Shown piece by piece: positions 1 through 6,308 of a DNA stretch of 6,363 bases. A program made the position numbers and the translations under genes. This stretch comes from JBAWZR01 sp037142915 (GTDB lineage Bacteria > Patescibacteriota > Minisyncoccia > Moranbacterales > UBA1568). Below the pieces are notes generated by a model. That model searched no databases, was not told the origin of the DNA, and saw only the letters and a program-made list of their open reading frames with translations. Every line of letters starts with the position of its first letter. Position 1 is the first letter of the stretch. Where the stretch lies: positions 1 to 6,363 of the forward strand of contig JBAWZR010000057.1 of the NCBI GenBank assembly GCA_037142915.1, in the 5' to 3' direction.

Positions 1-1709
1 GGCATTCGGCGCAGGAGGCGTTTCGCATCGCGGGTCAGACGATCCGCATAGGTCTGATACTCACCGATTTCATCGAGTTTCCCCTCCTCGAGAACGAATG
101 ACCGCATCCGATCGATCCGCCCGAGAAACGCCCGATCGTGAGTCACCAACACAACCGTCCCCGCATATCGCGCCAACATCTGTTCCAATTCCTGTATCGC
201 CTCGACATCCAGGTGATTGGTCGGCTCATCGAGGAAGAGCGTATTGACTTTCATCTCATCATACAACGCCAGGAGTAGTCTCGCTCGCTCTCCCGGACTC
301 ATCTCGCCGATTTTTTTGCGCATCGCATCATATCCCAAATGAAATTTGTGTAGTAAAAGCGCCACGCGTGTCGTATCTTCCAATCCGGCCCGCTTGGAAA
401 ATAATTCCATCGGCAACCACTCTCGCGGCAGTGTCTCGTGTTCCTGCATAAAATCCCCAAGAACAATCCCCGCTCCAAAGGTAAGTGCCCCTGACCACAA
501 TGGCAACTTCCCAGTTAACATCTTGAAAAGTGTTGATTTACCACTACCATTTTTCCCCAATATCGCCACCCGATCACTCCATGTGATGTGAAACGATATC
601 GGTCCGAGTGACCACTCGCCCGCCTCCCCACGGTAGTATCCTGCCACGCCGTCCTGTAGATCAATCGCGCGAGCGTTTTCGTCTTCCTCATTGACTGCAG
701 CATCGAAGTGGAGTTCCAATGGTTCGCGTTCTTCGGGTCGTTCTATTACTTTCGCTTGATCAGCGCGTGACAAAAGTGCCTGTGCTGCCGCCGAAAACTT
801 TTTCGCCGCTTTTTCCCGCTTGAAATTCCGCGTCATCTTATCACCATCCGGCCATGGTTTTTTATTGTCTTCGGCTGCCTGGGAATCATGCATTTTTTGC
901 TTGCCACTTTTTTCCAGCCGATGCACTTCCTCTTGTTGTTGCTGATAGAGTGACTTCAGCCGCCGTTCCTCGAGGGCTTTTGTCTGCGCGTAGGTGCTCC
1001 AATTACCACTGTACACTTTGATGATTCGCGTAAACCAATCAATCTCGAACACCTTGGTTACCAGACGATCGAGAAATGCGCGGTCATGAGAAGCAATGAG
1101 GCATGTCGCTGATGATTGCAAAAGAAAAGCCTCCAACCACAAGAGCGCTGGCAAATCGAGATTGTTCGTCGGTTCATCCAAAAGCAAGATATCCGCGCCG
1201 CGCAAGAGAGTCGCGATGAGATTCACTTTGCTTTTTTGTCCACCTGATAATTGAGACACTGGCCGATCGAGCGCTACTCCCCGCATCCCCAAACCCTCCA
1301 GCAAAATCCCGACGCGAGCCTCCCAATCGTACCCACCGCGCTTGCGATATTGCTCCGATACCTGCGCATATTCTTCCGCCGCGATCGGATCATCTAATTT
1401 TTTACCCAATTTTTGAATGAGTGTTTCGAGTTCCTGCAAACCCGCCTTGCGTAACAAATATTCACCGATCGTTTCATCGGCCAAAGCTACGACTTCCTGT
1501 TCGAGATACCCTACCCCACTGTGTTTGGCTTTTTGTACCGTACCACGAAACACATCATCAGTCCCTGCGAGAATCCTCAAGAGGGTAGACTTCCCGACGC
1601 CGTTCGCTCCCACTAAGGCGACTTTTTGCCCCGTGCCCATAGCCAAGGACACCCCATTCAGGATGCGCGAGGTGCCAGCGTCTTTGATGATGTTCTTGGC
1701 AATAAGCAT
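1..1709 (-). CDS. ABC-F family ATP-binding protein (3' end cut off by window edge)
   Basis: Soluble protein with two ABC ATPase domains and no membrane segments. ABC-F proteins bind the ribosome and influence translation or ribosome-targeting drug sensitivity; which subfamily this is cannot be told here. The visible 569 codons start at ATG 1709 and stay open to the left edge. Domain 1 has Walker A GANGVGKST (residues 34-42), signature LSGGQ (154-158), Walker B plus D-loop LLLDEPTNNLD (175-185) and H-loop SHDR (207-210). A charged, glutamine- and lysine-rich linker (about 235-330) matches the ABC-F interdomain linker. Domain 2 has Walker A GKNGSGKST (385-393), a divergent signature SPGER (471-475), DEPTNHLD (494-501) and H-loop THDR (523-526). 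The family usually has 500-650 residues, so little is missing. It starts two bases after the NUDIX stop, so the two are probably cotranscribed and translationally coupled. There is no clear Shine-Dalgarno, only an A-rich stretch. The family call is secure; the exact role is not. Confidence 0.95.
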   Translation of the reverse strand, partial: MLIAKNIIKDAGTSRILNGVSLAMGTGQKVALVGANGVGKSTLLRILAGTDDVFRGTVQKAKHSGVGYLEQEVVALADETIGEYLLRKAGLQELETLIQKLGKKLDDPIAAEEYAQVSEQYRKRGGYDWEARVGILLEGLGMRGVALDRPVSQLSGGQKSKVNLIATLLRGADILLLDEPTNNLDLPALLWLEAFLLQSSATCLIASHDRAFLDRLVTKVFEIDWFTRIIKVYSGNWSTYAQTKALEERRLKSLYQQQQEEVHRLEKSGKQKMHDSQAAEDNKKPWPDGDKMTRNFKREKAAKKFSAAAQALLSRADQAKVIERPEEREPLELHFDAAVNEEDENARAIDLQDGVAGYYRGEAGEWSLGPISFHITWSDRVAILGKNGSGKSTLFKMLTGKLPLWSGALTFGAGIVLGDFMQEHETLPREWLPMELFSKRAGLEDTTRVALLLHKFHLGYDAMRKKIGEMSPGERARLLLALYDEMKVNTLFLDEPTNHLDVEAIQELEQMLARYAGTVVLVTHDRAFLGRIDRMRSFVLEEGKLDEIGEYQTYADRLTRDAKRLLRRM

Positions 1710-1711
1710 AA

Positions 1712-2224
1712 CTATTCTTTTTTCAAAATTTCATTCGCCTTACTCAAAATTTCCTTCGACCGATCAAATACCAATATATCTGATGCCTCCTGATAGGAAA
1801 ACCATTTCACTCCGATATGTTCGTGCGAGATCATCGCTTCACCATTCTGCGCTTCTGCGAGAAAAAAGTGCACGGTCTTAAAAATCCAAGTTCCTTTCCC
1901 TGCCTCCAAACGGTGTTCGCGTTCCCGTCCCTTGGCATGATACGTATATCGACTCCGAAAATGAAACTTGGCCACAATCCGTTTCGTCTCCAAACTGGTT
2001 TCCTCACGCATTTCGCGAATCATCGTCTCATGCAGCGTCTCCTCTCCCTCGCAGTGTCCTTTCACGAAATCCCAATATCCATATGGGTACTGCAATAATA
2101 AATACTGGACTTTCCCATTATTCACTCGAAATACCACCGCTCCGGCCGAAACCTCATAGGCAAAAGGTGTCCCAAATGGGCGCTGTATGCCTCGTTGTAG
2201 CCATTTTTTCACGACACTATACAT
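1712..2224 (-). CDS. NUDIX hydrolase, diadenosine-tetraphosphatase-like
   Basis: Complete 170-residue cytoplasmic protein. NUDIX enzymes hydrolyse a nucleoside diphosphate linked to another group, using Mg2+ held by glutamates of the NUDIX box. The box lies at residues 56-78: G56, E62, R70, E71, E74 and E75 are present. The Gly normally at position 77 is Ser (EETSL). The stretch YWDFVKGH just before and into the box resembles the WDFPKGH of Ap4A hydrolases, so a dinucleoside polyphosphate substrate is my best inference, but related NUDIX proteins share it. The core strand SAGAVVFR is at 26-33, leaving a basic N-terminal extension of about 25 residues. The ATG at 2224 is the only early ATG; a GTG at codon 5 is an alternative start. 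An AT-rich TATATATA lies directly upstream and no Shine-Dalgarno is visible. The TAG stop is two bases before the ABC-F ATG. Confidence 0.9.
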   Translation of the reverse strand: MYSVVKKWLQRGIQRPFGTPFAYEVSAGAVVFRVNNGKVQYLLLQYPYGYWDFVKGHCEGEETLHETMIREMREETSLETKRIVAKFHFRSRYTYHAKGREREHRLEAGKGTWIFKTVHFFLAEAQNGEAMISHEHIGVKWFSYQEASDILVFDRSKEILSKANEILKKE

Positions 2225-2339
2225 ACTATATATATCTAAACACTTATTTCTATTGTTTTACTGATTCTTTTCAGCCTACAGGAAAACTCCTACAAAAGCA
2301 ATCTTTTGTCATCACCCCTGAATTACCGGCTTATCTTTT
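2225..2339. other. Intergenic gap between res and the NUDIX gene
   Basis: A 115-base gap separates the Res stop from the NUDIX start, the only long gap between genes inside the gene cluster. It is AT-rich near the NUDIX start (TATATATA at about 2227-2234). It contains the small hairpin described separately and a CCTACA direct repeat spaced by eight bases (2275-2280 and 2289-2294, plus strand). I found no strong terminator and no convincing -35/-10 pair. It could hold a NUDIX/ABC-F promoter, since those two genes are functionally unrelated to restriction, but the sequence does not prove it. Confidence 0.6.
2292..2309 (-). other. Small AT-rich hairpin downstream of res
   Basis: Perfect 7-base inverted repeat ACAAAAG / CTTTTGT with a 4-base loop, about 30 bases past the Res stop. 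The stem has only two G-C pairs and no uninterrupted T tract follows on the minus strand, so it is at best a weak terminator or RNA end structure. It may be chance. Confidence 0.35.
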
Positions 2340-4613
2340 TTATAATGTCTTGAGTGTATTCAAAACCTCCTCGATATTTCCATTGTGAACCAAGAAAAAA
2401 TACAACTTGTCCTTACCACAATCTTCCCAAATTTTTCCAAGAGAAATCTTGTAAGTCGTATCTTCGTTACTCACCCGATCTCCACCCTTCCACTCCAAAG
2501 CGACGATACTCCCCTTTTTCGTCAATGCGACAAAGTCTGGATAGAACTTATTTCTTTTCCAACCCTGGATATAAAATGGATCTTGCTTCTCTCGGTTACG
2601 AACCCAAAACTCGATATTCGGCAAAGTGTCAAGATCTAATCGATCGATAAAACTGAGTTCTTCCTTATTTAGTTTATCAATTTTTTCATAATAATTCTTG
2701 TTGAAATCTTGATGAATCTCTTGCTTCAAAAGAATAGTCTCAGGAAAAGCGTTAAATCGCGCTATCACAATATTTTTTTCCAAAAGAAATGTGTCGAAAC
2801 GCCGTTTGGCATATGCCTCGAGAATACTCTCAATGGCTAGATGCAATCTGTCAAGCAACACATACCGATTGACCGAAAGTTCTGCTAACGATCTTGTCTT
2901 CAGCTGGTGCTCGATCGCTTTTTCGATAAACGGTATTTTATCCGACTTGGCAAGCAAGGTAAATCGAAGTTTTTTATCAAGCCATTGAACGAGATCGTTT
3001 TTCGAAAAATTCTTGTCTTTAAGAATCAGGTTAAGCACTTGTTGTTTTCCTTTATGCCATTTATTATCATCCTCGATATCGATAATCGCCCGACCATCGT
3101 TGTCATAATGAATCTCAAAATCAAACTCGGCGTTTTGCTGGGCCAGTCGAAAATCCCCACCGACAAGCGCCTCAAAAGAAACTCTCTCGCCTTCCAAGGC
3201 CAAAAGTGGCACGAAAAAATCTTTCTTCACAACTCGTTCGACTTCTTTAGGCTCTTTGGCAAATTCATTACCCCAAGAAGCTCCTACCAAATCAAGCTTG
3301 CTGTAACCGTTCTTTTCCAAGCCACCGATAATGCTCTCGGCCGCTTCGTTGAAGTTCTTGGCGGAAGCGAAAATATATGATCGGTTTAATGCCTCATTAT
3401 TTTTTCGGCGCGCGTACGGCATCCGGATAATACGCCCGATAATCTGCTCAACCGCTATTTTTGCGCCGACATTGGCGACCGAAATAAGTACATAAGCAAA
3501 GGAGCAGTCCCATCCTTCAGCGAGCGCATTCACTGTGATGATATAACGGACTCTGCACTTCTGACTGAACAAATTGACACCATCTAAATCATTTCGTGAA
3601 GAGGTCTTGATAGCAATTTCGTCTTCGGGTATTTTTGCACTCAACAGGAATTCCTTGATCTGATCGACGGTCACGGTGGCGGTGACTTTACTTTTGGGTT
3701 GCGCTTGAATGAGAGCAATCGGTCGAATATATTCGCTCTTGTTTTTCTTTGCTTCCCGCTCTAACTCGGCTCGTTTTTCCAATCCACGAGCAACTGAATT
3801 CTGCCATTGACCTGCGCTTTCAAGGACGATGGGGATCTTTACCATCTCCTCAATCTTGAGCTCGGACGCGGAAATATCAACGAGGATATTGCTTCCGGCA
3901 CGAGGTGTGGCGGTGTATTCGATGATAAAACTCGGATTGAGATTCTTGAGGAAATCGATCGACAGCTCTGTTTTCGTCTTGTGCCCTTCGTCGATAACGA
4001 TCAAAGGATTACTCATACGAATGACATTCGCAAGTGAGTAAATGATCGTCCCTTCATCATCTTTCTCGAGGTCGTCCCGATCCTCCGTGCGTTCGAAGTG
4101 ATCGAGTAACGCTCCGTTTTCCTGATACACCTTGTATTTATTCTGTAATTTCTTCTCCTTGCGAAATGCTTCCAAACTGGAGATGATGATACAGACCATA
4201 TCCTGCACATCCATTTTTCGGATTCGCAAGGCTTCCTCGTTCGAAAAAACCCGCACGCCGTTCTCGAAAGCCGCATCCAAAATCCGACGGTGCGGATTGT
4301 TCCGGTCTTTGAACTTCTTCAACGTTTGCGTTTTGATCGCTTCGGACGGCACGAACCACATCACGATTCCGCGTTCCATCTTATGCTTGAGAACCGACTG
4401 CAAAAGCTGATTGACCGCGTGACATCCGACCAGCGTCTTGCCACCTCCCGTCGGAATCTTGACACACACGAATGGCACATCGCCAAAGGCATCGTCCAAA
4501 TACGGTCGTTTAGTAATCCCCATAAAGGCATACTTCGGGCCAACCCGCTCCAATTCTTCAGAATAATCTTTCAAAGTATCCAGAGCCGACTGTTGATATC
4601 GTTTGAGTATCAT
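2340..4613 (-). CDS. res: Type III restriction enzyme Res subunit (SF2 helicase plus PD-(D/E)XK nuclease)
   Basis: Complete 757-residue cytoplasmic protein, the ATP-dependent cutting subunit of a Mod-Res restriction system. In type III enzymes Res works only in complex with Mod and cleaves near unmethylated sites after ATP-driven communication along DNA. Visible motifs in order: N-terminal YQQSAL (6-11, Q-motif-like), Walker A PTGGGKT (54-60), DEGH box (208-211), TAT motif III (234-236), motif V ALAEGWDC (363-370), and motif VI QIIGRIIRMP (390-399). The C-terminal nuclease shows PD at 692-693 and EWK with E707 and K709. All catalytic residues look intact. Classical EcoP1/EcoP15 Res proteins have about 970 residues, so this is a compact form. 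ATG 4613 lies seven bases after the mod stop, in one operon, without a Shine-Dalgarno; translation may depend on coupling to mod. GC falls from about 53% in the sampled 5' part to about 37% in the 3' part. A helicase-nuclease of another defence system is the alternative, but the mod neighbour argues for type III. Confidence 0.92.
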   Translation of the reverse strand: MILKRYQQSALDTLKDYSEELERVGPKYAFMGITKRPYLDDAFGDVPFVCVKIPTGGGKTLVGCHAVNQLLQSVLKHKMERGIVMWFVPSEAIKTQTLKKFKDRNNPHRRILDAAFENGVRVFSNEEALRIRKMDVQDMVCIIISSLEAFRKEKKLQNKYKVYQENGALLDHFERTEDRDDLEKDDEGTIIYSLANVIRMSNPLIVIDEGHKTKTELSIDFLKNLNPSFIIEYTATPRAGSNILVDISASELKIEEMVKIPIVLESAGQWQNSVARGLEKRAELEREAKKNKSEYIRPIALIQAQPKSKVTATVTVDQIKEFLLSAKIPEDEIAIKTSSRNDLDGVNLFSQKCRVRYIITVNALAEGWDCSFAYVLISVANVGAKIAVEQIIGRIIRMPYARRKNNEALNRSYIFASAKNFNEAAESIIGGLEKNGYSKLDLVGASWGNEFAKEPKEVERVVKKDFFVPLLALEGERVSFEALVGGDFRLAQQNAEFDFEIHYDNDGRAIIDIEDDNKWHKGKQQVLNLILKDKNFSKNDLVQWLDKKLRFTLLAKSDKIPFIEKAIEHQLKTRSLAELSVNRYVLLDRLHLAIESILEAYAKRRFDTFLLEKNIVIARFNAFPETILLKQEIHQDFNKNYYEKIDKLNKEELSFIDRLDLDTLPNIEFWVRNREKQDPFYIQGWKRNKFYPDFVALTKKGSIVALEWKGGDRVSNEDTTYKISLGKIWEDCGKDKLYFFLVHNGNIEEVLNTLKTL

Positions 4614-4620
4614 AAAAATT

Positions 4621-6168
4621 TTAATAAACGGTTACCTCATACGGAATCTGCTTGAAAACGATGCCATATTGTTTCAAAATTCCATCTTCGACTCGACAGG
4701 TATCAGCATACACCACCTTGGCACGATCATCTTTTTTAAGCTGTTTCAAAAAAGATGTATTCAACACATTCGCGTGCTTTTCCGTATAAATCAAATAATA
4801 TTCTTTTTCTCCGTATTCACCAATGAAATTACCCGACACTTTGACGCGATTGATATTGGTTTGGGTCTCGGTGAAATAGATATAGGCTGCGAATTGATCG
4901 AAGTCACAGGTCGCCTCGATCTGCCCGCGCGCATCAAACAGAGGCTTCCCTAATTCGCAATATTCGAATCCGTCCTGATAGTCGTATTTTTTGATGGCGC
5001 GTTTCACCCGTTCCGCCGTAATATCTTTGGCAATCTCACTTTCCATTTCCACGAGAATAAACTTTCGATGGCCGCCGTCCTCCTTATTCAAATCCAAAAC
5101 CGCATGCGCTGTCGTGCCTGAGCCAGCAAAGGAATCGAAAATAATATCATTTAAACCACTCGAAAGGGTTATGATCTGCTTAATCAATGAAGGTGGCTTT
5201 GGTGAATCAAATGGATTATTATCAAAAAGACTTTTTATTGACCGTTTTGCATCATCATTACTCCCGACCTCATCATATAACCATATCGTCTTAGGGATAA
5301 CTCCCTGTCGCATTTCTGATAAATATTTTTTTAGACGAGGAACCGCATTCCCCTTTTTCCCAAACCAAATTCTCCCATCTTTATCAGCTGTTTCTAATGT
5401 GTTAATGCTGTATCGAGGAAATGTACCCACTGGGGGCTTCCATTTTACACCATTTGAAAAAATAAATTCATAAGTTTTATCAGTGCCGCTTTTTGCGTGC
5501 AAAGGTTGCGTCATCCATACCCCCCGTGGATCATCATCAATGTTTTTATAACGAGCATCTTGTTTTTCTGTGCGAGACAAGAGATTGATTTTAAAATCTT
5601 TATCATCCTTATTCTTCGCATAACAAACTATAAAATCATGAGTACTTGAAAAATATTTTGCATCATTACTTTGTGTATATTTTTTCTGCCAAATAATATT
5701 CGTCACGAAATTCTCCTCGCCGAAAATTTCATCCATCGCCTGTTTCAAATTACAATGCTCATTATCATCGATCGAGATAAAAATAGCGCCATCATTACTC
5801 AACAAATTCCGCAACAATTTCAATCGCGGGTACATCATACAGAGCCACTTGTCGTGCCGACAGAGATCCTCCGCCTCCCGACCGACCACCTTACCAAGCC
5901 ATTTGTTGATTTTCGGTGAGTTCACCTTGTCATTGTAGACCCAGCTCTCATTACCGGTGTTGTAGGGTGGATCGATATAAATACACTTCACCTTGCCGCC
6001 ATAGTGTGGCATTAATGCCTTGAGCGCTTCGAGATTATCCCCATGGACGATTAAATTTTGCGAGTTCTCACCGACGGAAACCGACTTCACCTTTCGTAAT
6101 AAACGAAAAGGGACTTCCCTGTCATGATTCACTACCGCTTCTTTTCCGATCCAGTTGAGTGTAGGCAT
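4621..6168 (-). CDS. mod: Type III-like adenine-N6 DNA methyltransferase (Mod subunit)
   Basis: Complete 515-residue cytoplasmic enzyme that should transfer a methyl group from S-adenosylmethionine to adenine N6 in a specific site. It protects host DNA and gives the Mod-Res complex its specificity. The catalytic motif IV DPPY is at residues 66-69 (IDPPYNTGNE), a motif V-like ISIDDNE is at 131-137, a KPPSL motif X-like element is at 324-328, and the SAM-binding motif I FAGSGT is at 347-352. Catalytic motif before SAM motif is the beta-class order used by type III Mod and some type II enzymes. Residues about 157-336 between them, the presumed target-recognition region, are encoded by unusually AT-rich DNA. 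The C-terminal part (about 480-512) ends in VVYADTCRV and FKQIPYEV. EcoP15 Mod has about 640 residues, so this one is short. ATG 6168 directly precedes the conserved-looking LNWIGKEAVVNH start and follows a good promoter; no Shine-Dalgarno is seen. First gene of the operon; res follows after seven bases. Confidence 0.94.
   Translation of the reverse strand: MPTLNWIGKEAVVNHDREVPFRLLRKVKSVSVGENSQNLIVHGDNLEALKALMPHYGGKVKCIYIDPPYNTGNESWVYNDKVNSPKINKWLGKVVGREAEDLCRHDKWLCMMYPRLKLLRNLLSNDGAIFISIDDNEHCNLKQAMDEIFGEENFVTNIIWQKKYTQSNDAKYFSSTHDFIVCYAKNKDDKDFKINLLSRTEKQDARYKNIDDDPRGVWMTQPLHAKSGTDKTYEFIFSNGVKWKPPVGTFPRYSINTLETADKDGRIWFGKKGNAVPRLKKYLSEMRQGVIPKTIWLYDEVGSNDDAKRSIKSLFDNNPFDSPKPPSLIKQIITLSSGLNDIIFDSFAGSGTTAHAVLDLNKEDGGHRKFILVEMESEIAKDITAERVKRAIKKYDYQDGFEYCELGKPLFDARGQIEATCDFDQFAAYIYFTETQTNINRVKVSGNFIGEYGEKEYYLIYTEKHANVLNTSFLKQLKKDDRAKVVYADTCRVEDGILKQYGIVFKQIPYEVTVY
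4728..4757. repeat. Perfect 10-base inverted repeat inside mod
   Basis: Arms CATCTTTTTT (4728-4737) and AAAAAAGATG (4748-4757) are perfect reverse complements around a 10-base loop. It lies in the coding region for residues about 471-481 of Mod (FLKQLKKDD). The A/T-rich arms make a chance origin plausible, since lysine codons supply A runs. It could form a hairpin in the mod-res mRNA upstream of the res start, or be a protein-binding palindrome. Neither role is shown. Confidence 0.6.
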
Positions 6169-6215
6169 AAAAACAATTCTTGCGACGTTTGATTTGAATT
6201 ATTTACAATACCCCC

Positions 6216-6244
6216 AGTATACCGCCAGAAAGGTCGAGAGTAAA
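6216..6244 (-). promoter_or_regulatory. Sigma70-type promoter of the mod-res operon
   Basis: On the minus strand the -35 box is TTTACT (6244-6239, four of six matches to TTGACA) and the -10 box is TATACT (6221-6216, five of six matches to TATAAT), separated by the ideal 17 bases. Transcription would begin near 6209, giving a leader of about 40 bases before the mod ATG at 6168. The leader contains no obvious Shine-Dalgarno. No convincing operator palindrome or separate controller gene is visible in the window. Confidence 0.65.
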
Positions 6245-6257
6245 GCCCAAGAAAACC

Positions 6258-6308
6258 AAAAAACAAAGAAAAAACCGGCAACTACATACTTAGTAATAGT
6301 CGCCGGTT
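6258..6308 (-). terminator. Rho-independent terminator of an upstream minus-strand gene
   Basis: Stem AACCGGC (6273-6279) pairs with GCCGGTT (6302-6308). After one A/C mismatch the stem continues with ACTA (6281-6284) and TAGT (6297-6300) around a 12-base loop. On the minus strand the stem is followed at once by TTTT C TTT G TTTTTT (6272-6258), the classic U tract. It therefore ends a transcript entering from the right edge and separates it from the mod promoter 14 bases further on. On the plus strand the only T run (6324-6331) is 15 bases from the stem, too far for standard bidirectional action. Confidence 0.85.

Noticed and set aside
1417..1881. Open reading frame of 154 codons on the plus strand
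   Set aside because: It lies opposite the 5' parts of the ABC-F gene and the 3' part of the NUDIX gene, both of which have clear motifs. Its translation has no recognisable domain.
2907..3380. Plus-strand open frame of 157 codons opposite res
   Set aside because: It overlaps the res gene fully in antisense and its protein shows no family motif or separate promoter, so it is a shadow frame.
4991..5473. Plus-strand open frame of 160 codons opposite mod
   Set aside because: It covers the antisense of the FAGSGT region and target-recognition region of mod; the mod reading is strongly supported and this frame has no supporting motif.
2340..6168. Type I restriction system or a larger defence cluster
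   Set aside because: There is no specificity (HsdS) gene, no further defence gene, and the beta-class Mod with an SF2 helicase carrying a C-terminal nuclease fits type III. No CRISPR array, toxin-antitoxin pair or mobile-element gene is visible.
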